Part shown: positions 54,695 to 62,680 of the stretch, piece after piece
Position numbering within the stretch: position 1 is the stretch's first letter
How the letters are laid out: each line of letters opens with the position of its first letter
Made by a program: the position numbers and the translations under genes
The notes under the pieces: model-generated
The model's database searches: none
The model's input: only the letters and a program-made list of their open reading frames with translations
Told to the model about the DNA's origin: nothing
NCBI RefSeq assembly: GCF_001685355.1
Contig: NZ_CP016438.1
Span: 6,076,001-6,140,000 of the forward strand
Length of the DNA stretch: 64,000 bases
Direction of reading: 5' to 3'
DNA from: Streptomyces lincolnensis
Lineage (GTDB): Bacteria; Actinomycetota; Actinomycetes; Streptomycetales; Streptomycetaceae

Positions 54695-55228
54695 GGCGAG
54701 GGGGAAAGCCAGGAAGACGGACGAAGGGCCCCGCGGTACGAAACCGCGGGGCCCTTCGTCGGTCAGCACCGACGTCAGGGCAGCGCCGGTGCCTGGGGAG
54801 CGGCGCCGGGGGGTTGCGCCGCTTGCCTCAGTGCCCTCGGTCGGCGCCCCGGCGTACACGGGGCGCGTGATTGGTCTCGACCTTTGGCAGTTGGACCACA
54901 AAAGTCAATGCAGTTGTCTACGGGGGGACTTGGGAGGGCTTTCTACGCATCGTGCTGGATGCCGACGGCCTCCGCAACCATTTGACCCAGTCTTGTACTT
55001 CTTCTACTTCTTCTTGTACTTCTCGCTGTCTCTGTTCCGCCGGTCGGCCCCGGGCGTCCCCGGAGCCGGCCGTTCTGGGTGACCGGGCTGCTGTCCCCTG
55101 CCGTCCGGTCACTTGTCTGGAGCCACGCGTGGTTCTGGCGGGCCCGCCCCTGGCTGGCACGGACACCCCCACCAACGAAGCTCCCCGCGTCGCGGTCACG
55201 CGCCGTACGGGTGAGAGCGGGCCCGAAC
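54695..55228. other. gene-poor 534-base stretch
   Basis: After the terminator at 54721-54759 there is no convincing protein gene. It contains a possible promoter (TTGGAC 54891, 17 bases, TTGTCT 54914) and a pyrimidine-rich run of ACTTCTTCTACTTCTTC type at 54990-55035, very unlike the rest of the genome. A small RNA cannot be excluded. Confidence 0.5.
54721..54759 (+). terminator. terminator of the 381-aa membrane protein gene
   Basis: ACGAAGGGCCCCGCGGT pairs perfectly (17 bp) with ACCGCGGGGCCCTTCGT around ACGAA. Confidence 0.88.
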
Positions 55229-55510
55229 TCAGATACGACCCCGGCAGAGTTCGAGCAGGGTCATGGCGAGGGACGTGCCCGGCTTGCCGAGCGCCTCGCT
55301 GTAGTGGTGGAGGACGTCCATCTCGCGGGAGAGGTTCACGCGCCGGCCGCCGGAGGAGATCCGCGCCTGCTGGATGACGGCGGACACGGCCATCCGTTCC
55401 TGGATCAGCCCGATGATCCGGTCGTCGAGCGCGTCGATGCGCTCACGGGCTCCGGTGATCACGTCGGCGGCCTCGGGGGTGCGGGCGCCGGTCACGTCGA
55501 TGGCGGTCAT
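55229..55510 (-). CDS. chorismate mutase (AroQ class)
   Basis: 93-residue AroQ-type chorismate mutase converting chorismate to prephenate for Phe and Tyr synthesis. Motif ARERIDALDDRIIGLIQERMAVSAVIQQARISSGGRRVNLSREMDVL gives the first catalytic helix Arg, the inter-helix Lys/Arg-type and Glu positions; MTLLELCRGRI closes it. ATG at 55510 with GAGGAG upstream. The 5' region contains a short peptide ORF and a strong hairpin arranged as an attenuator. Confidence 0.92.
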   Translation of the reverse strand: MTAIDVTGARTPEAADVITGARERIDALDDRIIGLIQERMAVSAVIQQARISSGGRRVNLSREMDVLHHYSEALGKPGTSLAMTLLELCRGRI

Positions 55511-55568
55511 GGGGGCTCCTCGGTCTTGTCGGTGAGGGTGCCCCGGAACGGCAGGACCCGGAAAACGG

Positions 55569-55603
55569 CAGGCGCCCCGGGCCTTGTCGGCCCGGGGCGC
55601 CTG
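55569..55603 (-). terminator. attenuator-like terminator before chorismate mutase
   Basis: CAGGCGCCCCGGGCC and GGCCCGGGGCGCCTG form a perfect 15-bp stem with a five-base loop, followed on the minus strand by CCGTTTTCC. It sits after the leader peptide stop and 58 bases before the gene start. Confidence 0.75.
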
Positions 55604-55623
55604 GGAAGTCGCTCGTCAGTTGC

Positions 55624-55695
55624 TCAAGCAGCACGACCATGGCAGCCGGTGGGCCGGTTGCCATAGGTAAAGAGGAAGGCCGGGTGCGTGAGCAT
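55624..55695 (-). CDS. candidate leader peptide (23 aa) with Phe-Leu-Phe-Thr-Tyr
   Basis: ATG-CTC-ACG-CAC reads a 23-residue peptide on the minus strand, stop at 55624. Residues 7-11 are Phe-Leu-Phe-Thr-Tyr, using the rare TTT for one Phe and TAT for Tyr. The next downstream elements are a pause-type hairpin (GGCAACCGG with CCGGCTGCC) and the terminator at 55569. The start codon is six bases after the -10 box, so it would be leaderless. Fits a ribosome-mediated attenuator sensing Phe/Tyr-charged tRNA. Confidence 0.6.
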   Translation of the reverse strand: MLTHPAFLFTYGNRPTGCHGRAA

Positions 55696-55701
55696 GGCGC
55701 C

Positions 55702-55730
55702 AGTATGCCGCGCAGTCCGGGGGCGTCCAA
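55702..55730 (-). promoter_or_regulatory. promoter of chorismate mutase leader
   Basis: On the minus strand: TTGGAC (55730-55725), 17-base spacer, CATACT (55707-55702). Both boxes and spacing fit a HrdB promoter. Confidence 0.65.
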
Positions 55731-55829
55731 CCCGGTTCGCATCCTGAGACGGGCTTGTCCTCGGGAGGGCCCTGTCGAGCCCGGTAGACTCGGCCCCACA
55801 CACACCTCGCTCACGCCGGAAGGCAACCC

Positions 55830-57407
55830 GTGTCATCAGCGACCCCCGCCGCCGCCCCCGACACCGTCCTGGTCGTCGACTTCGGCGCGCAGTACGCCCA
55901 GCTCATCGCCCGTCGGGTCCGCGAGGCCCGGGTCTACAGCGAGATCGTGCCGAGCACCATGCCGGTCGCCGAGATGCTCGCCAAGAACCCGGCGGCGATC
56001 ATCCTCTCCGGCGGCCCGTCCTCGGTCTACGCCGACGAGGCCCCGCGTCTGGACCGTGCCCTCTTCGAGGCCGGCGTCCCCGTCTTCGGCATGTGCTACG
56101 GCTTCCAGCTGATGGCCCAGACCCTCGGCGGCACCGTCGACAACACCGGCGCCCGCGAGTACGGCCGTACACCTCTGCATGTCTCGAAGTCCGGCTCGAC
56201 CCTCTTCGAGGGCACCCCGGACGAGCAGTCGGTGTGGATGTCGCACGGCGACGCCTGCTCCGCCGCCCCCGAGGGCTTCAGCGTCACGGCCTCCACGGAC
56301 GTCGTCCCGGTCGCCGCCTTCGAGAACGACGACAAGAAGCTCTACGGCGTCCAGTACCACCCCGAGGTCATGCACTCCACGCACGGCCAGCAGGTCCTGG
56401 AGCACTTCCTGTACCGGGGCGCGGGGCTCACCCCCAGCTGGACCACCGGCAACGTGATCGAGGAGCAGGTCGCGGCCATCCGCGAGCAGGTCGGCGACAA
56501 GCGCGCCATCTGCGGTCTGTCCGGCGGTGTCGACTCCGCCGTGGCCGCGGCCCTCGTCGCGCGCGCCATCGGAGACCAGCTGACCTGCGTGTACGTCGAC
56601 CACGGTCTGATGCGCAAGGGTGAGACCGAGCAGGTCGAGAAGGACTTCGTGGCCGCGACCGGCGTCAAGCTCGTCGTCGTCGACGCGGAGGAGCGGTTCC
56701 TGACCGCGCTCAAGGGGGTCTCCGACCCCGAGGAGAAGCGGAAGATCATCGGCCGGGAGTTCATCCGGGTCTTCGAGCAGGCCCAGGCGGAGATCATCGC
56801 GGACGAGGGTCCGGCGGTGGAGTTCCTCGTCCAGGGGACCCTGTACCCCGATGTGGTCGAGTCCGGTGGCGGCACCGGCACCGCCAACATCAAGTCCCAC
56901 CACAACGTGGGCGGGCTGCCGGAGGACCTCGAGTTCCAGCTGATCGAGCCGCTGCGCAAGCTGTTCAAGGACGAGGTCCGCATGGTCGGCCAGGAGCTCG
57001 GCCTGCCGGACGAGATCGTCCAGCGCCAGCCCTTCCCCGGCCCGGGCCTCGGCATCCGGATCGTCGGCGCGGTCACCAAGGACCGCCTCGACCTGCTCCG
57101 CGAGGCCGACGCCATCGCCCGCGAGGAACTGACCGCGGCCGGCCTCGACCGGGACATCTGGCAGTGCCCGGTCGTCCTGCTCGCCGACGTCAGGTCCGTC
57201 GGCGTCCAGGGCGACGGCCGCACCTACGGCCACCCGATCGTCCTGCGGCCGGTGTCGAGCGAGGACGCCATGACCGCCGACTGGTCGCGGCTGCCGTACG
57301 ACGTGCTCTCGAAGATCTCGACGCGGATCACGAACGAGGTGCCGGACGTGAACCGCGTCGTGCTCGACGTGACCTCGAAGCCGCCGGGGACGATCGAGTG
57401 GGAGTGA
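55830..57407 (+). CDS. guaA: GMP synthase (glutamine-hydrolysing)
   Basis: 525 residues converting XMP to GMP. Class I glutaminase domain: [10 protein letters not shown], nucleophile Cys in [12 protein letters not shown], and the HPE His-Glu pair in [11 protein letters not shown]-pyrophosphatase domain: [14 protein letters not shown]. Dimerisation domain: [24 protein letters not shown], ending [14 protein letters not shown] at 55830 with GGAAGG. A -10-like TAGACT (55785-55790) lies upstream. Completes the guaB-guaA pathway. Confidence 0.97.
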   Translation: MSSATPAAAPDTVLVVDFGAQYAQLIARRVREARVYSEIVPSTMPVAEMLAKNPAAIILSGGPSSVYADEAPRLDRALFEAGVPVFGMCYGFQLMAQTLGGTVDNTGAREYGRTPLHVSKSGSTLFEGTPDEQSVWMSHGDACSAAPEGFSVTASTDVVPVAAFENDDKKLYGVQYHPEVMHSTHGQQVLEHFLYRGAGLTPSWTTGNVIEEQVAAIREQVGDKRAICGLSGGVDSAVAAALVARAIGDQLTCVYVDHGLMRKGETEQVEKDFVAATGVKLVVVDAEERFLTALKGVSDPEEKRKIIGREFIRVFEQAQAEIIADEGPAVEFLVQGTLYPDVVESGGGTGTANIKSHHNVGGLPEDLEFQLIEPLRKLFKDEVRMVGQELGLPDEIVQRQPFPGPGLGIRIVGAVTKDRLDLLREADAIAREELTAAGLDRDIWQCPVVLLADVRSVGVQGDGRTYGHPIVLRPVSSEDAMTADWSRLPYDVLSKISTRITNEVPDVNRVVLDVTSKPPGTIEWE

Positions 57408-57425
57408 ACCCCTTCGGTGGGGTTC
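57406..57425 (+). terminator. guaA terminator overlapping the stop codon
   Basis: GAACCCC-TTCGGT-GGGGTTC, a 7-bp stem with a stable TTCG-type loop; its first base pair is formed by bases of the guaA stop region. Confidence 0.6.
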
Positions 57426-57446
57426 TCGGCGCGTTCTCGGTGGGGT

Positions 57447-57914
57447 TCAGGTCCGCTTGAGGGTGCGCGTCGGCTCTCCGGGCTTCCAGACCTGGACGAC
57501 GAGGTACCTGTCGTCCTCGATGTAGGTCCGTACGACCTCCGTCAGCTCGGTGCGGAAGAGGTGGAGCGGCTCCGGCGGTTCCACCTCTTCGGTGTATCCG
57601 GCCTTCACCTCCGGGTCGTCCACCTCGATCGCCCGGCCGCTGATCCGGACGTCACCGCCGCCCATGGACTGGCCCTCGCCGGGATTCGCCTGGAGCGCGA
57701 AACGCGGGTCGCGGCGCAGGTCGAGCGCCTTGAGCGAGTTCGGCATCATGCCGAGCCAGAGCTCGCCGTTCAGGAAGCGCACCTCCAGGCCGGTGGTCCG
57801 GGGCGAGCCGTCCTTGCGGAGCGTGGCGAGGGTGTGGTGGGTGAAGGCACCGAAGCGGTCTTCGACGGTCTTGGCGAGATCGGGTTCCGACGCGGAGAAA
57901 TCTGCCCAGTTCAT
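57447..57914 (-). CDS. pyridoxamine 5'-phosphate oxidase family protein
   Basis: 155-residue split-barrel flavin-type protein: ATLRKDGSPRTTGLEVRFLNGELWLGMMPNSLKALDLRRDPRFALQ, GGGDVRISGRAIEVDDPE, and a C-terminal LVVQVWKPGEPTR. The motif order matches FMN- or F420-binding PNPOx-like proteins; no catalytic residue fixes the cofactor. ATG 57914 used; ATG 57944 would add ten residues. Confidence 0.85.
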   Translation of the reverse strand: MNWADFSASEPDLAKTVEDRFGAFTHHTLATLRKDGSPRTTGLEVRFLNGELWLGMMPNSLKALDLRRDPRFALQANPGEGQSMGGGDVRISGRAIEVDDPEVKAGYTEEVEPPEPLHLFRTELTEVVRTYIEDDRYLVVQVWKPGEPTRTLKRT

Positions 57915-58067
57915 GGAACCCAGCTTTCCCCCGATACCCGACACCTCCTGTCGGGTATCGACGCCGGGTATCGACCGCGTCCGCCATCTTTACGAACCAG
58001 CGCTGTTCTCCCGCGCTGACCGACGGTACCTTCCGCCCCGTAAAGCCACCCCAGTGCTGGAGGACAC

Positions 58068-58877
58068 ATGCACGGGACGCCCGACGCCGGGCCCACACCG
58101 CCGGCGCCGCTGCCGACCGACCGGTTGCGGTTCGCGATGCCGCCCATGCACGAATCGGTCGAGGACGAGCGCCGGCACCGCAAGGAGCGGCTCGCGGGCG
58201 CGCTGCGGATCTTCGGACGGCTCGGCTTCGAGGACGGGGTCTCCGGACACATCACCGCCCGGGACCCCGAGTACAGCGACTGCTTCTGGGTCAATCCCTT
58301 CGGGATGCCGTTCAAGCACGTCACCGTGAGCGACCTGGTGCTCGCCAACTCCGGCGGACAGGTCATCGAGGGCCGCTACCACGTCAACCAGGCGGCGTTC
58401 ACCGTGCACTCCCAGGTGCACGCCGCCCGCCCCGACGTCGTCGCCGTCGCCCACTGCCACTCCGTGAACGGACGCGCGCTGTCCGCCCTCGGCGACCTCC
58501 TCGACCCCATCACCCAGGAGAGCTGCGCCTTCTACCAGGACCACGCCCTCTACGACGCCTACACCGGCGTGGCCGTCGACGCCGACGAGGGCCGCCGTAT
58601 CGCTGCCGCTCTGGGGACCCGGAAGGCCCTCGTGCTGCGCAACCACGGGCTGCTGACCGTCGGGGACTCGGTGGACGCGGCGGCCTGGTGGTTCCTGTCC
58701 CTGGAACGGTCCTGCCAGGTGCAGCTCACGGCGAAGGCCGCGGGGCGGCCGATCCTGATCGACCACAAGATGGCGGTGGCGACTCGGGAGCAGCTGGGCG
58801 GGGATCTGGTGGCGTGGATCAACTACCAGCCGATGTGGCAGGACATCAGCCGGAGTGAGCCGGATCTGTTGAGTTAG
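58068..58877 (+). CDS. class II aldolase/adducin family protein
   Basis: 269 residues. Aldolase II fold: RRHRKERLAGALRIFGRLGFEDGVSGHITARDP (with Glu/Asp in the loop), metal-binding His in VAVAHCHSVNG and RNHGLLTVGD, and VHSQVHAARPDV. Zinc-dependent aldolases and dehydratases of this family act on fuculose-, ribulose- or similar phosphates. The product here is not clear. Start ATG 58068 after GGAGG. Confidence 0.9.
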   Translation: MHGTPDAGPTPPAPLPTDRLRFAMPPMHESVEDERRHRKERLAGALRIFGRLGFEDGVSGHITARDPEYSDCFWVNPFGMPFKHVTVSDLVLANSGGQVIEGRYHVNQAAFTVHSQVHAARPDVVAVAHCHSVNGRALSALGDLLDPITQESCAFYQDHALYDAYTGVAVDADEGRRIAAALGTRKALVLRNHGLLTVGDSVDAAAWWFLSLERSCQVQLTAKAAGRPILIDHKMAVATREQLGGDLVAWINYQPMWQDISRSEPDLLS

Positions 58878-58902
58878 GGCTGTTTCCGGTGCGGTTCCGT
58901 CT

Positions 58903-59820
58903 TCAGAAACCGCGGAGCACCGCTGCCTTCGTCATCGCGAACTCCTCGTCCGTGAGTACGCCGTCGCGGTGCAGTTCGCCCAGCTCCCGCAGCCTGCGCA
59001 GGAGTACGTCGTGGTGGTCCGCCGGGGGCGGTACGGCCGGTGCGCGCCGGGGGCGGGGGGTCAGGTGCCGTGGGTGCCGCGTGGGGGGCTCGCCCTCTTC
59101 GACGGCGGTGCGCGTCGACGGGTGCGGCAGGCGGGCCGTGACCGCGGTGGCGACGAGGGCCGTGAGCAGGTCGCGGCGGGCGCTGCCCCACAGGTCCAGG
59201 GCGTACGGGTCCTTCTCCGGCGGCAGTTTGGAGAACACCGTCTCGCGGGTCACGAACCGCATGAAGCCGTCCTCGTAACCGGAGTTGGGCAGCCACTCCA
59301 CCTCGACGAGGTCGCCGATGGTGACGATCCGCGGCCCCGTGGCCCGCTTGACCCGGTCGGAAGTGTCGGACCAGTCGATCCGCACCTGCGTGCCGTCGAA
59401 GGAGACCGTGCCGTCCGAGGACCGCACCGACACCGGGACCGGCGGGCCGGGCAGCAGGTAGGCCTTGGTCGGCTCCTTGGGAATCTGGTCCAGGAGCAGG
59501 GCCTGGCGGATCTCCTCCGCCACGTACTCGGCGACCCCGACCCGATCGAGGTCCACCAGCAGCCGGTACGGGTCGGCGGGGTCGGGCAGCCGCCCCCCGG
59601 TCGCTTGGAGCAGCGGATCGGCGCCCTCGCGCAGCCGCATGCGCAGCCGGCCGCGTTTGCGTTCGGGCTCGAAGACGACGCCCGCGATGGCCTCCAGGGG
59701 CACGGCGACCTCTCCGTACGTCTGCCGGAACAGCGGCACGGAGCGGTGCAGACCCGGGGTGATCCTGACGGTGCTGCCGTCGAAGGCCCAGGTCCCGTCG
59801 CGCTGGATGATCTCGGCCAT
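58903..59820 (-). CDS. DUF4429 protein with C-terminal SHOCT domain
   Basis: 305 residues with two related beta-rich domains (WAFDGSTVRITPGLHRSVPLF; SFDGTQVRIDWSDTS), each ~120 residues, matching DUF4429. The last 30 residues (LRRLRELGELHRDGVLTDEEFAMTKAAVL) are a SHOCT domain, a short helix pair common at C-termini. A basic Pro-rich linker joins them. ATG at 59820. Role unknown; SHOCT often modulates oligomerisation. Confidence 0.85.
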   Translation of the reverse strand: MAEIIQRDGTWAFDGSTVRITPGLHRSVPLFRQTYGEVAVPLEAIAGVVFEPERKRGRLRMRLREGADPLLQATGGRLPDPADPYRLLVDLDRVGVAEYVAEEIRQALLLDQIPKEPTKAYLLPGPPVPVSVRSSDGTVSFDGTQVRIDWSDTSDRVKRATGPRIVTIGDLVEVEWLPNSGYEDGFMRFVTRETVFSKLPPEKDPYALDLWGSARRDLLTALVATAVTARLPHPSTRTAVEEGEPPTRHPRHLTPRPRRAPAVPPPADHHDVLLRRLRELGELHRDGVLTDEEFAMTKAAVLRGF

Positions 59821-59985
59821 GGGGAAATTCTCGCAGCCGGGTCAACACGGCGGCCCGTGCTTCACTCCCGCTGACCGGACCTGGATGGACCTGACGGACG
59901 CGGACGGTGTGCTGTAGGGCACAATGCGCTGTCATCGTGGGGGAGTTGTCTGGCTCTGTGAGCCGTAGGCCGTGGGTGCTGGGTT

Positions 59986-60045
59986 GCGGCGGTGTCTGCG
60001 GTGGTGTCTGCGGTGGTGTCTGTGGTGGTGTGTGTGGCGGTGTTG
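59986..60045. repeat. five 12-bp GT-rich tandem repeats
   Basis: Consecutive units derived from GCGGTGGTGTCT (59986-60045), drifting to GTGGTGGTGTGT and GTGGCGGTGTTG. Located in the leader of the membrane gene starting near 60090. It is a GT-rich simple repeat on the plus strand. Confidence 0.85.
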
Positions 60046-60089
60046 TCGGGTTTGTCTCGTGAGTGTTGTGGGGAAGGTGGGCGTCGGGC

Positions 60090-61379
60090 GTGGCTGTGCA
60101 GGAGGCTGGGCAGGGCTTGGAGCCGGGAGCGCGGCGGAGTGCGCACGCGGGTGGCTGCACCTGCGGGGACTGTCCGCACGGGGCACGTGCGGGACACCGT
60201 CGGGCGGTGGCCGAATTCCTGCTCAAACGGGACGAGTTCGCGGCCGGGCAGGGGTTGCCCGCCGGCGTCGCGCACTCGGCGTCCGCCTCCCGGCAGTGGG
60301 TCTCCGAGGAACTCACCCAGTCCGCGGACCTCGTCGCCGAGCGGGGGCGGGCCGAGGGCGAGGCCTGGCTGGGGCGGCTGTGGTGGCGTACGGCGTGTGT
60401 CGTGTGGGCGGCCGTCGTGCTGCTCCTCCTGGCGCAGGCCCTGACCGCGATCGGGGCGGGGTGGACCTCCGCCCGTACCGCCGGGTTGCTGGCCGCCGTC
60501 GTGGTGGCCGGGGCGTTGACTGCGGCCTCGTGGTTCCACCGGGCTCGCGGTGGTGCGCTGGCTCCCCTCATCGGTGAGGACAACCGGCTGTCGACGTCCC
60601 GGGTCGTCGCGGGTGCGTGGGTGCTGTTCCTCGCCTACGCCGTGCTCGTGCTGGTGGGGCGGCTCGCGGCCGCGTCCTCCCATGACGAGCGGGACGCTGT
60701 GATCTCCGGGCTCGAACTCGCGCGGGGGGCGGGTGTGGTCACCGTCCTCGCCGTGGTGTGCGGGATCGGTGTGCTGGTGCGGCGGGTGGTGGGGGTGCGG
60801 GTGCTGGGGCAGCGCCTTCAGAAGGTGCGGGCGGATCGGCCCCGGGCCGCGGACGTCCTGACGGACGATTCCGGGCGGGGGGCCTTCTCCGACATCCAGT
60901 ACGTCGTGATCAGCGCCGTCGCCGTGCTGTTCGCGGCGGTGCGGTTGGCTCGGCGGCCGGATCAGTTGCCCGATCTGCCGTGGGGGCTGGCGGTGGTGGT
61001 GCTCGTGTCCGCCGGGACCTATCTCGCCGGGAAGTACGCGGAGGGTGGGCGGCCGGTGATCCTCTCCGTGGTGCGGGCGCGGGAGGCGGGGGATCTCGAC
61101 GGGCCCATCCGTACCGGAGACGACGTGGAGATCCGGGGGGCCGGGTTCGTGCCGCCGGGGGCGGGCGGGGCGGATCGGCTGTCGCGGATGGTGGTGCGGA
61201 TCGGGGCGGTGAATGTGCGGGTTCCGTTGGTACCGGTGACGGGGGGTTTTCGCAATCCGACGGACGCGGTGCTGACTGTGCCTGTGCCGGTGGATGTGGA
61301 GCCGGGGCGGGTGGAGGTGCAGGTGGTTACTGCGGCGGGGGTGGAGACGAATGCGTATGCGATCGACGTGACGGAGTAG
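60090..61379 (+). CDS. multi-pass membrane protein with C-terminal IPT/TIG-like domain
   Basis: Predicted 429 residues. Cys-containing N-terminus (GGCTCGDCPHG), then five or six membrane segments (WWRTACVVWAAVVLLLLAQAL, TAGLLAAVVVAGALTAASW, VVAGAWVLFLAYAVLVLVGRL, VVTVLAVVCGIGVLVRR, WGLAVVVLVSAGTYLAG). The final ~100 residues (VEIRGAGFVPPGAGG, AVNVRVPLVPVTGGFRNPTDAVLTVPVPV) look like an Ig-like IPT/TIG domain. Start uncertain: GTG 60090 chosen; GTG 60063 also in frame. Function unknown. Confidence 0.65.
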   Translation: MAVQEAGQGLEPGARRSAHAGGCTCGDCPHGARAGHRRAVAEFLLKRDEFAAGQGLPAGVAHSASASRQWVSEELTQSADLVAERGRAEGEAWLGRLWWRTACVVWAAVVLLLLAQALTAIGAGWTSARTAGLLAAVVVAGALTAASWFHRARGGALAPLIGEDNRLSTSRVVAGAWVLFLAYAVLVLVGRLAAASSHDERDAVISGLELARGAGVVTVLAVVCGIGVLVRRVVGVRVLGQRLQKVRADRPRAADVLTDDSGRGAFSDIQYVVISAVAVLFAAVRLARRPDQLPDLPWGLAVVVLVSAGTYLAGKYAEGGRPVILSVVRAREAGDLDGPIRTGDDVEIRGAGFVPPGAGGADRLSRMVVRIGAVNVRVPLVPVTGGFRNPTDAVLTVPVPVDVEPGRVEVQVVTAAGVETNAYAIDVTE

Positions 61380-61922
61380 GGGGATGCCTGCGGCGCGCTG
61401 TGCGGGTCCGGTGGGGGCGGATGTAGCGCCTCTTGTCCGGTAGGTGGGTCGGGGCCGGGGCGGGGGGTCTCCGTCCTCGGTCCGGCGGTGCTGTGTCTTC
61501 TGGCTGTGCTGCGTGTTGGACGCCGGACGCTGCGGGCGGACACCCCCCGCCCCGTCCCCTTACCGCCGTGGGCGGCTGAGACGCCCACCGCCCGGAGGGC
61601 ACCTCATGCCCAACGGCGACTACCGCTTTCCAGGGGCGCGGGGAACTGCGCGACCAGCCACGATGGACCCGCACTCGCCATACGACCGAACAAGGCACCC
61701 CAGAAGGCGAACCCGCACGCCAGACCCAGGGCAACCACACCCACCCAAGGGGCGCGGGGAACTGCGCGACCAGCCCCCACGCACCCGCAGACGAACGCCG
61801 CACCCCGAGTGACGCGCCCCGTGTCGACAGGAAACTGGTTGGTGAGGGGATGAGCGCCGTTCGCTTGGCGTGCGTATCGTCATTTGAGGGGTCACGGCGC
61901 GGCGCGAGAGGCGGCTAGAGCG
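61380..61922. other. 543-base gene-free interval with dispersed repeats
   Basis: No protein gene is supported. It holds two identical 28-base elements (61632-61659 and 61747-61774) starting AGGGGCGCGGGGAACTGCGC, and C-rich hairpins. The unit is one I recognise as widely scattered in Streptomyces intergenic DNA. Promoter of the doxX-like gene must lie near 61830-61910. Confidence 0.6.
61632..61774. repeat. two copies of a dispersed 28-bp element
   Basis: 28-base identical elements at 61632-61659 and 61747-61774, 115 bp apart in the same orientation. A shortened reverse-orientation relative lies at about 28220-28290. Confidence 0.8.
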
Positions 61923-62456
61923 ATGACTCACGGGATCCGTACGGACTCGCACTCCCCTTATGCGGAGGGCGGGGGTGACTGGCGGGACACGGCTGTTCGG
62001 TACGCCCTGGTTCCTCTTCGGGTGTTTCTCGGGGTGACCTTCATCTACGCGGGGCTGGACAAGCTGACGGACAGCGCGTTCATGAAGGACTCCGGGTCGG
62101 GATCGATCGGTGATCTCATGCGTACCGTGCGGGATTCGTCGGCGATTCCGGCCCTGGTCGATCTCGCGGTGAAGAATCCCGTGGGCTTCGGGTACGCCAT
62201 CGCCTTCGGGGAGCTCGCGGTGGGGATCGGCACGCTGGTCGGTCTGTTCACGCGATTGGCCGCGCTCGGCGGGGCGCTGATCTCGCTCAGTCTGTGGATG
62301 ACGGTCAGCTGGGCGACCGAGCCGTACTACTACGGCAATGACCTTGCCTATCTGATGGCGTGGCTGCCTCTCGTGCTCGCGGGCGCGCCGGTGTGGTCGC
62401 TGGACGCGGTGCTTCGGTCGCGGCGACGACAGCGGGCGGGCGGTTACGGCTACTAG
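61923..62456 (+). CDS. DoxX family membrane protein
   Basis: 177 residues. Four membrane segments: RYALVPLRVFLGVTFIYAGLDKL, VGFGYAIAFGELAVGIGTLVGLF, LAALGGALISLSLWMTVSWA, LAYLMAWLPLVLAGAPVW. DoxX-type proteins are quinone- or thiosulfate-related membrane subunits; without a partner the role is open. ATG at 61923 was chosen over an upstream in-frame GTG. It converges with the 75-aa gene (4-base overlap). Confidence 0.82.
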   Translation: MTHGIRTDSHSPYAEGGGDWRDTAVRYALVPLRVFLGVTFIYAGLDKLTDSAFMKDSGSGSIGDLMRTVRDSSAIPALVDLAVKNPVGFGYAIAFGELAVGIGTLVGLFTRLAALGGALISLSLWMTVSWATEPYYYGNDLAYLMAWLPLVLAGAPVWSLDAVLRSRRRQRAGGYGY

Positions 62457-62680
62457 ACGTCGGGTCCGGTCAGGGGACGGGTCCTTCCTCGGCGTTTGCG
62501 GATGACGCCCGTCACCATGCCGACCGTGCCCGCGAGGCAGAGGCCGGCCACGACCAGGGGGATGACCGCGAACCACGGGGTGTCCCAGAGGCCGCCCGCG
62601 TCACCGGCGTAGACGAAGCCCGTGAGGGTGAGGAATGTGCCGGCGACCAGCCTTCCGGGCTGGAACTCATGACGTAGCAC
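62453..62680 (-). CDS. small membrane protein (75 aa)
   Basis: 75 residues, GTG start 62680 coupled to the upstream PspC-type gene by a 14-base overlap. Two membrane segments (LVAGTFLTLTGFVYAG; WFAVIPLVVAGLCLAGTVGMVTGVI) and a basic tail (RKRRGRTRPL). Likely part of the PspC operon. Function unknown. Confidence 0.72.
   Translation of the reverse strand: MLRHEFQPGRLVAGTFLTLTGFVYAGDAGGLWDTPWFAVIPLVVAGLCLAGTVGMVTGVIRKRRGRTRPLTGPDV

Noticed and set aside
54871..55377. A 168-codon ORF in the gap after 54.7 kb
   Set aside because: No good ribosome site, no domain, and its middle is a Ser/Thr/Cys-rich translation of the pyrimidine tract, so probably not coding.
59986..60045. The short tandem repeats as a CRISPR array
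   Set aside because: 12-bp contiguous units without spacers and no cas genes in the window.
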